The notes below the pieces were generated by a model. That model worked only from the letters and a program-made list of their open reading frames with translations, was not told the origin of the DNA and made no database searches. Positions 1 to 12,000 of a stretch of 64,000 nt of DNA are shown here, piece by piece (the first letter of the stretch is position 1; each line of letters starts with the position of its first letter). The translations under genes were made by a program, and so were the position numbers. The stretch covers positions 62,001-126,000 of the forward strand of contig VWZL01004639.1 of NCBI GenBank assembly GCA_013396915.1, read 5' to 3'. The stretch comes from Stercorarius parasiticus. Taxonomy: Eukaryota; Chordata; Aves; Charadriiformes; Stercorariidae.

Positions 1-100
1 AGAATGGACAATGCATTTTGGAAAAATTCAAACTGCTGTACCTCTCATCTTTCAGAGAGATAATTATCCTTTTGCCCAACAAGCTCTACCTACGTATATG

Positions 101-606
101 TCACAGAGTCACAGAATAGCTGAGGTTGGAAGGGACCTCTGGAGGTTGCCTGGTTCAACCCCTCCACTCAAGCAGGGCCACCTAGACTGAGTTGCCCAGG
201 CCCATGTCCAGATGGCTTTTGAATATCTCCAAGTGTGGGGACTCCACAACCTCCCTGGGCAACCTGTGCCAAGGCTCAGTCACCCTCACAATAAGAAAGT
301 GTATGATTCTATGATTCTGTGATGTTCAGAGGATACATCCTGTGCTTCAGTTTGTGCCCATTGCCTCTGGTCCTGTCACTGGGCACCACCGGAAAGAGCC
401 TGGCTCTGTCCTCTTTGCACATTCCCTGCAGGTATTTACACACATTGATAAAATCCCTCTGAGCCTTCTCTTCTCCAGGCTGAACAATTGCAGCTCTCTC
501 AGCCTGTCCTCACAGGAGAGGTGCTCCAGCCCTCTGATTACTTTTGTGTCCCTCCTCTGGACCTGCTCCAACAGGTCCATGTCTTTCCTGTGCTGTGCTC
601 CTTTTT
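101..606 (-). mobile_element. CR1 LINE fragment, 3' part
   Basis: Starts with a CACAGAATAGCTGAGG / GGTTGGAAGGGACC block, the reverse complement of the CR1 3' end. It runs through the familiar 3' region (TTTGTGCCCATTGCCTCTGG, CCTTCTCTTCTCCAGGCTGA, CACAGGAGAGGTGCTCCAG). The open frames here on both strands are remnants. A short block of CR1-end repeat in the opposite sense interrupts it near 301-321. Confidence 0.9.
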
Positions 607-3600
607 GTATTGAAAAATCTGAAGGACCTTTCAAATAGTCTATTTCTTTGGATGCTATGAAGACAACAGCAAAGCAAATTATCTTTTCAACTGCAAGAAG
701 ATATCATTTGAAATGGTGTATATTGATACTTTCCAAGTTTGCTCCATTGCTGTGACTGTTATTACACTTAAAAAAAGAAATATAGGAGCTAAGGCATTTC
801 ACTTGTTAAACACAACCAAGAGAAAAAAGATTGCAGAGCTGTGAAAACAGTAAGATGTAGCTATTTGAAAAAAAGATATTCAAGAAGAAACAATTATTGT
901 AGGTCCTCTCTGAAGTCTAAGCTCACTTTTGTGGTTTCTATGGATTCTACAGAGTGTTGGCAGATGAACAGTGTAATAAAAAACATTACTGTCACTCATT
1001 GTCTGCTCTGCCCCTCTTCCAAATGGTCTAATCCACTGACCCCAGAGCAATCAGAAAAGAGACATCAGCTGCTTCTGTGGGGGAAAAAAAAAAAAAAAAG
1101 GCTTTTTAGCATAAACCCTGCTTTGTCACCTGTTTAATTGAAGATGCTGGGCTGCACATTCATGTTGCTTAGGCGTGGGGACACTGTCCCTTGCGAAGGA
1201 CAAGGCGGGGTGGAAATTCTTCCCCCCCCTGCAGCAAGGCTTGTTACGCAGTCAGCAGCTCCCAGTTACGAACCAAGTTGGTCCCAACTGTCTCATTTAG
1301 TTCAATTGTTTAGGTGCTAATTACAGAAGAATTTGGATATGCCACTGATTGTTCTGAAAATGCTGACTATGGAAAATGAGGCTTTTCTAAAATAAATCAC
1401 ACTTTTACATGATGAAACTACCTTTGTAAGCACATTCTGTGCACATAAGCCTAGTTTTCACCTCCATTTCCAAAAGTGAATTTACTTTTAATGAATAGTA
1501 AGACAAAAATGAATAGCAGCAAAAATTACATTTAGCTAATTTGCAGACAAAAACCAGCGTAAAGATGTCTAAGTGTTATCAAGTGTTTTCAATTTACTCT
1601 TGGCACATTTATTTCCATGCTTGAATTAGGAACTGAACAGATGCCAAACCAAGGAAGTAAGCGCATGGAAAGCAAACTGTTGAAACTATAAAGAGATTAA
1701 ATAACAGTTCTGAAAATTGTATTTCCATTTTGAGAACTAAGTAAGGTTCCGGAGCATCACTTTGGTAGGCAGCTAAGAGTAAAAAGCCAAAACAATGTAA
1801 CTAAATCTGTGCACAGCACTTACACATAGCTTTTGATTTTATAGGGGATGTCTGAAATTTGACAAAGTTTAGGTGAGCATATACATCAACTTGTTTAGCT
1901 CCTTTAGTTACTGAAACAAGATAGGTATTTAAACCAATTTTTTGATCAATAACCAATTATATCAGCATTTCATAATGATTCTAATCAAAATGACAACACG
2001 TTTGTAACAAGCAGTTTTGGTAAGATTACCGTTAATGTGTGTTGGATACTGGACTGCTGTGTGCCCGGCATTTTTCCTGGTTTTGCCTCATTCAGATTCG
2101 CATGGTCTTGAAAATCTTCACAGACTTCCCTAAGTGCTTATAAAATTATAGAGAAAAGCACATTGATATCATTTCCATAATCAGTTTAAAGTCTTCTACT
2201 AAAACAGTTAAGTCTTTCTCATCTCTGTGTTTATGGATTCCATACTGTGCTGCCGTCACTCCATCAAGGACCGATCTCCACAAAGGATTTTTTTTTCAAA
2301 AAGGGGTAAATAGTTTCTTCAAAATTTTTTTTTAAAAAAGTTTTTATTCTGAAACATTTTTGGTGTTTCTCATTTTGTCTCTGTCTCACTCACAAGCATC
2401 TGTCTGTGCTATATGTGCTGGCATCCAGGGGTTTAATTAAAGTAAAAAGAAGTAGAAGGGAAGACGCACTGAAATCTAAGTATTTCGGAATGCCTGTAGC
2501 ACTTTAATGCATCCATGTCATCGGTGACAAGTGACAGGGATAACACCTCTTCCTCCAGCGTGCCTGCCAGGCTGGCCGCCACACGGCAGCAGGATTGTGG
2601 GATCTGAAACACAGAGCCGGCTTCTGAATTTCAAGCGCCCTATAATTTTCCTTGCTGACAAATGGGTGGGAGATAGCAGTAAGAAACCTGCAAACATTAG
2701 TCACGCTGCTTTCCAGCAAGCAACAATTACACCTAATAAGTGCTCTGTCATCTTGCTCTGGTTGAATTTTCTAAAGAATTCACTAATAAAAACTTGGCTT
2801 GTGCTTACAAGCACCATATACTACTTCAAAATGCAAACGAAACAATAGCTTGACTGAAGTTTAGTAGCACATTGTCAGCTGTCTGTTAAAATTTGCTGCA
2901 CATTTGTTAGTTTAGATGTCAGTTTTTACATCGAGTTTTGGGCTATGAGTCCCCCTCCCACCAGTTTTATCTTCTTATCTATTTTCACATTAATATGTTG
3001 CATTATGATTCAATGCATTTGTTTTTTTAAACATCCAGCACGTCCAAGAAGAAGTTCAGAAATGAAGATTTGTCTTAATTACTAACTACATTAATGTAAG
3101 TGCACATTTGAAAATACTCAGCTATTTAAATATCTATCTAGCCTAATAAATCCTGCGGCATGGAGAAAAGTGATGTACTCTGGCATTTCAGAGAGGTTGT
3201 GGTCAAGTTTCTTGGACCGAAAGCACAACCTAGCATTTGCTTTAGTTAAAGATCAAAACCCTTGGGAAATGCTGTTCTTCTGTTTTTCAAAGCCCCCAAA
3301 AGCGAGTGTGTCATCTATCCAGTTGTGGCTTATCTGAAGTTTAAGGTTATTGAATGAACTTAACATACTGTTGATTGGGTATCACTACCATCACAGAAGT
3401 AAGATGAACTAGGTTGTAAAGCCTGCAAGGTTGAGATGGTGCCATGAGGTGCATAAAATTTCTCATTCTAGAGGTATTAAAATGCATAGGTTTTTCTCAC
3501 CTACTGATACATGTAATAAATTTCTGAGGTAGCTGAAGATGACTTTCATACTCATAGGCCTAGTCTAGTCATACCAGCCTACGTACATACAGGTAGATTT

Positions 3601-4559
3601 GTACCTGGATTTCAGTCTGGGGTTGGATGTCAGCTGACTACTGCTTGAATATGTGCTGTGAAACGTTCTTCTTATGCTTTGATGCAGATACCATTTTCCC
3701 CCTCATGAAATACAATTTAAGGATACACTTTCACAGTAGTGAAACTTGAATCATCCGAAGAAAAATCCTTTAAGCAGAGTTGGACGGACATAGAAAAATT
3801 TATTCTTCACTGCTATTGAGACGAACCCTGAACTGAATTCAGCCTGGTTTTACCATTTTTAAAAAATGAAACAAAGGAGATGGGCAGAATGCTAGGAGCA
3901 AGCTGACTGTGGGGATGATTGGTTGTGGCCCAAATGAAAAGAGTCTGTGAAGAGAAAAAATCTAATCTCAAAACCTTGTTTGTGTACCAATGCATCATAC
4001 ACAAAACTTCACAGAGCAATCTGATTTAGCAGCAGTCTCACAGGTAAAGTTTAATGCAGTAGCTACCTTGCTCTTTCCACTGCCACAAGGAGACCTGCAG
4101 GTATGACTGACCAGAGCAGGAGGTCGGCAATGCAAACACTCCAGAAAACAAGGGCTCACCTGTTTATTTCCGTGACCACTTCCTGCTTACTTTAGGTCTT
4201 GGGAGAATTTCAGTCTGCACCTAAACAGTGGCTATGGCAACTGTAGATGCCAAAAGCATGTCTGGGGGGGGCTTCTGTTTGTGACAATCAACTCCACCTT
4301 ACAGGCCATGCTGCCTTTTGCTATGGAGGAAGCAGCAGCGCAATCTCATTACTGAAGCACTGGGTGTCAGTGATCTTGCTGACAAGACTGACATCCGACT
4401 ATTCCAGTGGGACAGCATCTCCCACAGTAGCAAACCTTTGCAGCACTTGCCTTCCTCCCATCAGGCCCACGGGAGCTTCCAGGCCTTAAACTGACTTCTG
4501 CTGATGATTTGGGAGAGTGTGGAAAACTCGGGTTCACCCAAAAACACCTCAGCCTTGTG
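607..4559. other. Upstream intergenic sequence, no gene seen
   Basis: AT-rich unique-looking sequence with poly-A/T runs (for example 1084-1099, 2290-2298) and short chance frames without family resemblance. A more complex block at about 2500-2760 stands out slightly. In other vertebrates PTPN12 lies on this side of RSBN1L; none of its exons is recognisable here. Confidence 0.7.
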
Positions 4560-4892
4560 GAGAGACGCCCACCAGAGCAAAGCCCCCAGCCCCAGGACAG
4601 ATGTCTTACCCCGAGTCCGGCGGCAGCCTCTGCTCGGGAGAGTAGCTGCATCCCCTCGCGCCACCGTAACCTCCTGGGAAAGGCGCTTATTCCAAACCTT
4701 CCTTACTTTTAAACAAAAGCCTTTCTCAGTGAACTGGCTGCAGGGCTCCCCTCAGCCGTCCCTGCAGTGAGCAGCGCCAGGCGGCAGAGAGGAAGCACAA
4801 AACCTGCAGAATTAAAGAAAACCAACTCCCGGCTCGCTAGCGCCTCCAGGACCCGCCACAGCCCGACCACCCGCATCCCGACGAAGCGGCTC

Positions 4893-5348
4893 NNNNNNNN
4901 NNNNNNNNNNNNNNNNNNNNNNNNNNNNNNNNNNNNNNNNNNNNNNNNNNNNNNNNNNNNNNNNNNNNNNNNNNNNNNNNNNNNNNNNNNNNNNNNNNNN
5001 NNNNNNNNNNNNNNNNNNNNNNNNNNNNNNNNNNNNNNNNNNNNNNNNNNNNNNNNNNNNNNNNNNNNNNNNNNNNNNNNNNNNNNNNNNNNNNNNNNNN
5101 NNNNNNNNNNNNNNNNNNNNNNNNNNNNNNNNNNNNNNNNNNNNNNNNNNNNNNNNNNNNNNNNNNNNNNNNNNNNNNNNNNNNNNNNNNNNNNNNNNNN
5201 NNNNNNNNNNNNNNNNNNNNNNNNNNNNNNNNNNNNNNNNNNNNNNNNNNNNNNNNNNNNNNNNNNNNNNNNNNNNNNNNNNNNNNNNNNNNNNNNNNNN
5301 NNNNNNNNNNNNNNNNNNNNNNNNNNNNNNNNNNNNNNNNNNNNNNNN
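4893..5348. other. Assembly gap (456 N) in the RSBN1L promoter
   Basis: A run of N inside the CpG island. The right edge is a CCTCG repeat, typical of GC-rich sequencing dropout. It probably hides part of the promoter and perhaps the transcription start. Confidence 1.
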
Positions 5349-5428
5349 CCCCTCGCCTCGCCTCGCCCCGCCCCTCCCGGTTCTGTCGGTTGAGGCGAGC
5401 CGAGAGTAAATAGAAGCAGGAGCCCAAA
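5349..5428 (+). other. RSBN1L: Visible 5' UTR / proximal promoter of RSBN1L, GC boxes
   Basis: The stretch starts in a CCTCG pentamer repeat (5350-5365) at the edge of the assembly gap. It contains a CCCCGCCCC Sp1/KLF-type GC box at 5366-5374 and runs to the start codon. The in-frame TAG at 5411-5413 excludes an N-terminal extension in this frame. Whether the GC box is upstream of or inside the transcript cannot be told without a mapped start site. Confidence 0.6.
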
Positions 5429-5436
5429 ATGGCGGA
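5424..5436 (+). promoter_or_regulatory. YY1-like motif over the RSBN1L start codon
   Basis: CCAAAATGGCGGA at the start codon fits the known YY1 core AAnATGGCGGC except for the final base. YY1 motifs often overlap the ATG of housekeeping genes. Motif match only; binding is not shown. Confidence 0.5.
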
Positions 5437-6059
5437 GCCGCCGAGCCCTCTTCGTGGCGCGGCGTCGCCCGAGCCGGAGCCGTTCGGCGCCAGGCCGGCC
5501 CCGGACGCGAAGGTTTCCCGTGGGTCCCAGCCAGCCGCTAAGAAGATGAAGGCAGCCGATGAGAGGAGCCTGAAGGGCAGTAAGCGCGTCAACGGTGAAG
5601 GGGGCGGTGGTGGCGGCGGCGGCAACGGCAAGCAGTCGCTGCCGCTGCCCGCGGTCGTGCCGAGCTTCAGCAGCCCCGCGGCGTGGGGCTTCCCCGCGCT
5701 GCCTTCTGGCCCCTCCGGGGGCGCGGGGGGATTCGCTTTCCCCTCTCAACTGCCCCGGAAGCTGCTGTCGCCCGCCGTTTTGCTGCCGTCGTCCGCCTCC
5801 CCCTCCTCCTCCTCCTACCAGCAGCACCAGCACCGCCACCACCGGCACCGCCTGGCTCTGGCCGCCGAGGCAGGAGGCTGCGGGAGCGGCGGGGCGGCCG
5901 GCGGGAGCGCCAAGCCGAAAAAGCCGAAGGAGAAGCGGGACAAGGAGAGGAGGAAGCACGGGGCCCTGCCCGTGGTCGCGACGGTGGGAGATGGCGGCGG
6001 GGGCCTGAGCGCGGCGGGCCGGGAGGAGAACGGGGAGGTGAAGCTGCTGTTGCCGAAAG
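5429..6059 (+). CDS. RSBN1L: RSBN1L coding exon 1 (residues 1-210 plus one base)
   Basis: The start ATG has A at -3 and G at +4, and an in-frame TAG at 5411-5413 lies upstream, so this is the likely true start. The exon is GC-rich and encodes a disordered segment: Pro/Ala-rich 1-30, poly-Gly 58-65, Pro/Ser-rich 70-128, Gln/His/Arg-rich 131-141, and basic 162-178 ([17 protein letters not shown]). It ends with [11 protein letters not shown] at 200-210. The donor is AAAG|GTGAGG, leaving phase 1. The [16 protein letters not shown] and ENGEVK motifs match the end of exon 1 in vertebrate RSBN1L, while the middle is poorly conserved in the family. Confidence 0.93.
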
Positions 6060-9000
6060 GTGAGGGACGGACGCGGTGGCTGTGCGCGGCCCGCGGGGGA
6101 TGGCGCGGCGAGGGGCCGGGAGGAGGGGTGGTGAAGGCCGGGGGAGGGCTCTGGAAGGGGTAGCAGGCCGGGGCTGGGCAGGGTGGGCATGGTGCTGTAG
6201 GTGGAGGTGCTAGGAGCTNCGCCCCTGGGCAGTGCCCCTTCACGGGGGCCCGACCGGGCTGTCCCCACCGCCCTGCCCGCGGCTGAGCCGGGGGTGGCCA
6301 GGCCTGGGGGCCGCCCGCCGGACCCTGCCCGGGCACCGCTGGCCTTGCCTGAGTTTGTGGAGAAGGCAGCGGCGGCTCAGCCTGCCGTCAATCCTGTCAA
6401 AAAAAGGGGGTGTGGAATGAGCGATGGCGTCAGCCAGAAGCTGCCAGAGGCCTTAGGTTTTCTTACCTATTAGGGAAATAAGGGTGCCTAGTAATTTACT
6501 AGAGATCTGTGAACAAAACCGAGTTTCTGTCATTGCTGTCGGTGCAAAAACGGAGAAGACCACGTGTTACAAAAAAAAAAAAACCCACGCAATTTTAAAA
6601 TTAAATCCCGAATGATCTCGTTTATTAGGCTATAAATTTTTACAGGGTTAATCATCGAGTACTAGAGAGCATGCAGTTGAAAATTTAGATACTTAGACTT
6701 CTGAAATCTCATTTAGTTGCTGCTTCGGGTTTGCTTTATTTCCTGAAGATCACTGGGCTAAAATCTTCCAAGAAATGCTCGAGGCCTTCGGGGAAAAAGG
6801 GAGGAGTGCTGCATTAGTTTATTAGTGGGGCTGTATAAAAACGGCCATACCAGGTAAGACAAGGTATTAGGCCAGATTCTTGGTTAGATTCTTGCTGACT
6901 GTGATGAACAGCAGGTGCTTGGGAAATATAAGACAATACATGACTATATGAAAACAATACAAGAATATATGCTTTTATTTCCAGTGTATGCTTTCCCAGT
7001 CTTCAGTGACCTGAAACCTGATGTTGATGCATTTGCATTTACGTTGAAATATGAAGAACTTGAAACATTCACTGTATTACCTAGTTTGAGCAAGCTTCCT
7101 TTCGTTCAAAGGAAAGAGAAATTTTAGCTGTTATGTAGGCTTAGGTTACTTTGATGGTGGCCTATACCTGTACTTATAGGATGAGCCAAGCTTGTAGAGA
7201 ACACTTATTAATATCAGTATGCCTTTTTCCCTATTGATTACATCGTCTGTCTGCCTTAATGCATTTTCCACTAATTTCTACTAGTATCTTAGTCTCTGAT
7301 TCACTTACCTGGAATATTTTTTTTTTAATTCCTTGTACTTTTTGGTCAGCATGTTGCACATATCATTTTATTCTTGGGGTCTTGGTTGCTGGTATACACA
7401 TGGAAATAATAACCATACTCAGATTATCATAGTGTCTTACCACTGTTACACAATCATGTTAATAAATCTCTGAGAACAATATTTCAATAATAGGATGAAA
7501 TGTTTGTTTTTTTATTCACATTGGTAAAAGAAATGATGACACTGATGGTGTCAACTGAATAACTGGTAATTGATCCTCATGGAAGCAGTGGTACGTCTTT
7601 AAAGGGAGGTTCTGCACCTTATATTTGGGAAGGATTATTTCCTCAGAACTAGTATACTGGCAGGCACAAGTACTTGACTCTTTAGTTGCTGTTTGCTCAG
7701 AACAGGTCTTTTTACCTTTCATTTATTTCTTGAAAGCCTAAGTACAGGCAAGAAATAACATTTTCCAAGGCAAGTGGTGCCTGTATGGTATCTGGGTCTC
7801 CAGATTTCTGTTTAGAGGAAGTGGTTTTTATAGCTAAAATTTTGTGGTGTATTTTCCTATATAAATGAAAAACTTTATGTTCATTAGACTGTATATTTTT
7901 GCATAGAAGGCTGTAAGAAAGCGAGGGATGGACTAAGTCCTCTAATGAGAGAAGCCACCCTTTTAAAATGGTTCTGTATTTGACTGTAGTTTAAAGAACA
8001 GGTTTGTGCTGTTAATGCTGTGAATAATTTACTTTTCAGAGAGGAAGGAGAAATGCAGGTATGATGCAGGGAGAAAAGAATGATGGGAGGGGGCATGCAG
8101 GATCCTAAGTACAGAGGAAAACTAAGAATGATGTATTAGGGTGGGAGGGTGGAATAGGCATAACTTCTGCATTGGGATTGCTGTGACTATGGCGTAGACT
8201 AGAAGAAGATAGCATAGGGACTCTGGTTGCAGCAGCGAATGATGGAATTTGAGGTATTGACATGAAAGAGGGAGGAAATGGCATGCAAAAGCTCTGTAAG
8301 AGGGGGGTGATTCTGATCTTGTTTTAGGGAAAAAGACATATGTGGGTGCTGTAGGAAAGGCAAGGAAGGTTAGAGGGTGGGTAGGATAGAAGGAGAGTGA
8401 AAAATACAGGCAGCCTAGAGATATGAAATCAGGGGAAGTTTAGAGGATTTTGTATAATAAAAACTGAGAGACTTGCACACACAGAATATAGGGGGGGAAA
8501 GCAGGAATAAAATGGGCCACTTTAGGTGTAATGAGGTGACTTCATAGAAGCTGTCACGTGTGCAGCTGGTAATACTTTCTAAAAATCAAGCTAATGCAGG
8601 CAAGTGCAGTCTCCTTTTCCCGAAGTCTGCAGTTGGGCAACCTTTTTGCTTTTGGTGCTATGAAAAATGAGCAGTAATGTGGAATTGACAGTATTGATTG
8701 TTTTTCTCTCATAGCATTCAGAACTGATACACATACCAGTGTTGCATCTGCCAGAAAGCAAATTGTGCAGATGAGGGAACTAGAGGTGTATAAGTCTCTA
8801 AAACAGGCAAAATTATCAAAAGATAAGCAGATGGAATGGGTGAGACTTCCTTGATCGTTTTGAGGCTCTGAAGGATGGAAAAACTCCATCCTTCTCTTTG
8901 CAGCCTAAGTAAAGATGCATTGCATGTGGGTACATGGGATGGAGTGGAATTCCCAACTGAACTTTGTACTGTAAGTGTGCCAGTATCTATGGATTGGGAG

Positions 9001-12000
9001 GAGTCATGTTTCTAATCGGGGAACTGTGTGCATATTCTGCTCCGTGTAACAGTTATGGCGCTCGGAGAAAAAGCTTTGCCCTGGTGAGGGAGAAGGAGGG
9101 CAGACCTCTACAGACCTTAGTACTGGAGAAAACGAGGAATAAAGCTAGGGGGATCAGGGGAAGAATGGCAAGACTTGTCTCGTGGGATTGCTGGGATTGT
9201 GGCGTAGACAAGATAATACAGGGAATCAGGGCACACAGTGATGCGGAGTGAATGAATCTGAAGACTTGGAAAACTGTCATCAAAGGACTTTGAGTAGTAC
9301 CAGTAGCATTTTCGTGATTCTAGTTTAATTACTGTGATGATGATAAAGGATAATAGCACTGAGGAGGAAACTGGGAGAGGTTTTTTCACCTACCATTCAA
9401 AAAAGCTGATTTTAGGAGCTGACGTTTGTCTTTTGCTTGTTGTATGTGATGTTTGTAATGGTGTTTTTACTAGGTAAGAGAGCCTGGTTTTGAGTCACCT
9501 TTCTTTCCTAAATGATAGGAAGGTGTTAAGGTTATAGCCAAGATGGATGGTGTGTTTAAAGCTCTCTAAAACTTTTGTATTTTCTTCCTTGAACACGTCT
9601 TCATTTACTGATTTCTCTGGTCTTTTAATTCACTGGAAAGACCTTTAACTTGCAGAGTCATAACTAGGCCTTACAGCTTGTGTATCCATTAAATGAATGG
9701 AGTTAAGTGAACCCTTTTGAGATGATGATCTAGCATGCAGAGAACCTGGAAGACCATTTTGCAATATGCATGATTCATCCTGCAGATACGAGTTTTAGGC
9801 TGTTTAAATAAGATTAAATTTCACTTGTCAAGTACATTCTGATAGTGGAATTAAAAGTTATGTAACTATTTTTGTTATAAAACATGGTGTGAATCTGACG
9901 GAAGTGATTGCTTTTACAGTTTATGACTATACTGATTTAGTTAGTCATTGAATGGATACTCTGCTCTAGCAGTTCATAGTTGAAGTTGTTTTCTTAACAG
10001 TGCAAAGCTCAGCTCAGCCACCCCCCACTTCATCAGATGAGACCTGCCCAGAGTTTTTTGTTTTGGTCCATAGATGGACCTTACCTGCTGTAAGGTGTGA
10101 TCCAGATGTATGAACCATCTTTTCTGTTTTTCTTGCCATTTCTGTGTACAATTTCCCTTTCCCTGCGTTTTTTTTTTTTCAATGATCCACTTGCTGATAA
10201 GATTACTTTAGCATGCAAGCAGTTACAAAATGAGACAGGTATTTTAACTTGCAGATGGGGGTTCCCCACATGAGCAAGAAAGCTGAACATGGTATTGTAG
10301 CTCTTGTTTTTTACTTGTAGTCTCTGTGTGTGTGTGTTTGTTTTTTTTCCCTTCCTGCTTAGATTTGGTTTCAGGTGGGCATTTACCAGTGATTCTTCTG
10401 ATAACTGTGTTGCTTTGGGTTGCAAGACACGGGTTTTAAGCTTTCAAGAAATTGCACCTTTCAGGCTTGTTAAGTTTGGCTTGCATCTGGTGGGATGGTG
10501 ATTTCATAGTCTGACTTACCGAAGTAGATTGGAGAAAGTTTTGGATCTTGTTTTCCTCTTCTTCAGAGCTGGGACCATACATCTTGCCAGTTAATTTGTC
10601 TTTTTTCTTCTGCTAAACATTTCCTTTTTCTATTTCCTTTGCTTTTTTTTTTTATTGTGTGGCTTGACTCGCTTCCCCCTCACCCCTTCCAAACTCATAA
10701 GTTCAGCAGTCATTTTCATGCTTGTGGGGCTTCTTGATCCTTCTCTTCTGAATGCTTTAATATATTTCTATTTAGATACACCACTGTAATCATCAATGTC
10801 TAGAAAGTGTTCAGGGGTTTAATTGGGGTATACAGGAGAAGAGGGACTTCTCAAATTTCTTTGGATGTTGGAGATTTATATGCAGTTTAGCTTTGAGAGC
10901 TGATAGTGACATTAATGTAACCGTCCAATGGTGAGATGAATTTGAAGAGTTTATCTTTCTCCTGAGGGGCCTTGTTCCCTTTTCATTTCTATGAAATAAC
11001 CATGAAGCTTTGCGAAACAGAACAAAATCTTTCGTTTTCTAAGCTGGAGAACAAACACAGCCCTGCCTGTACCCCAGAGTTTAGTTCTGAGTGTAGTTTA
11101 CACAGCAGAAGCTTATTCTGGTTGTAGAATAATAAATAATTTTTCTTAGCTGAAACAAGATCAGTAGGCTGAAACCTCTTGTAGTGGCCTTGTTTGCAGC
11201 TGTCATGTTCTCCACTACTGATTTCTGATGCAACTCCCCAGTGCTGCAGTTTAAACTTGGCTCATTCAGTTCTGCATGTGGAAGGTCTCCTTTAGAAGTG
11301 CAAAGATTAGAGGAGTTGCAAGGATTAGATTTAAATTTCTTCAAAGTGTTTTGATTCTGAAAGGGATCTGTCTTCCTTCCTGTTCACTGGAGGGCTTGGG
11401 GAAATGTTCTCTAGGGGAATTCTCTAGTCATATCTGAGATTTTAAACTTTAATTACTGAAAGGGATGTCAGCCAAATATTCCTGGTCATTGGAATGAGAA
11501 AGCTGCCATGACTCTTTTGTTTTGGGGTGTCAGAAATACTGTATGGGTTTTTTATGTTCGTTAGGGCAGGAAGCCTGCTCTCCAGTGTACCTTGTATGAC
11601 TTAATAAACGTGCAGGTGTCAAAACCGTTAACATGGTGGCGTTAAACATACTTCATGTATCTGCATAACAAGATAAGCATGGCTTCTTGAGGTTTTATTT
11701 TTATGGGTATTTGTTTAAAGGGAGGAGAGTGCTGATGGAAGGAACGGTGACTGATGTTCTTGTACTCCCCTCCTCCTCATTCCCTTCAGTTACAATACTG
11801 TTGGTGTTAACCATATTGATGGTGTCCGTTAGTGGTAGTTTGTAAATATTTTGCCTGATGTGCAGTGACAGCCCTTAAATCAAAGGGAGGAGAGAGAGGC
11901 AAGAATACTTTGAACATAATCTATGACTGCCTACTAATGTGGCTTACCATCTGGAAACCTGATGCAAAGCAGCTGCAGCTTTTGGCATCTGGCAAGGTTT

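Larger units (their letters stand above)
4560..6440. promoter_or_regulatory. RSBN1L: CpG-island promoter of RSBN1L
   Basis: GC and CpG content rise sharply from about 4560, continue through exon 1 and fall back by about 6440, against an AT-rich background on both sides. This is the usual form of a vertebrate housekeeping promoter. No TATA box is visible in the part that can be read. The core, and probably the transcription start, may lie inside or just right of the gap at 4893-5348. The edges are by eye. Confidence 0.8.

Noticed and set aside
4709..6268. 519-codon open frame on the reverse strand over the CpG island
   Set aside because: A third of it is unknown bases, and the rest is the Pro/Ala/Arg-rich shadow of GC-rich exon 1, which has clear family similarity on the other strand.
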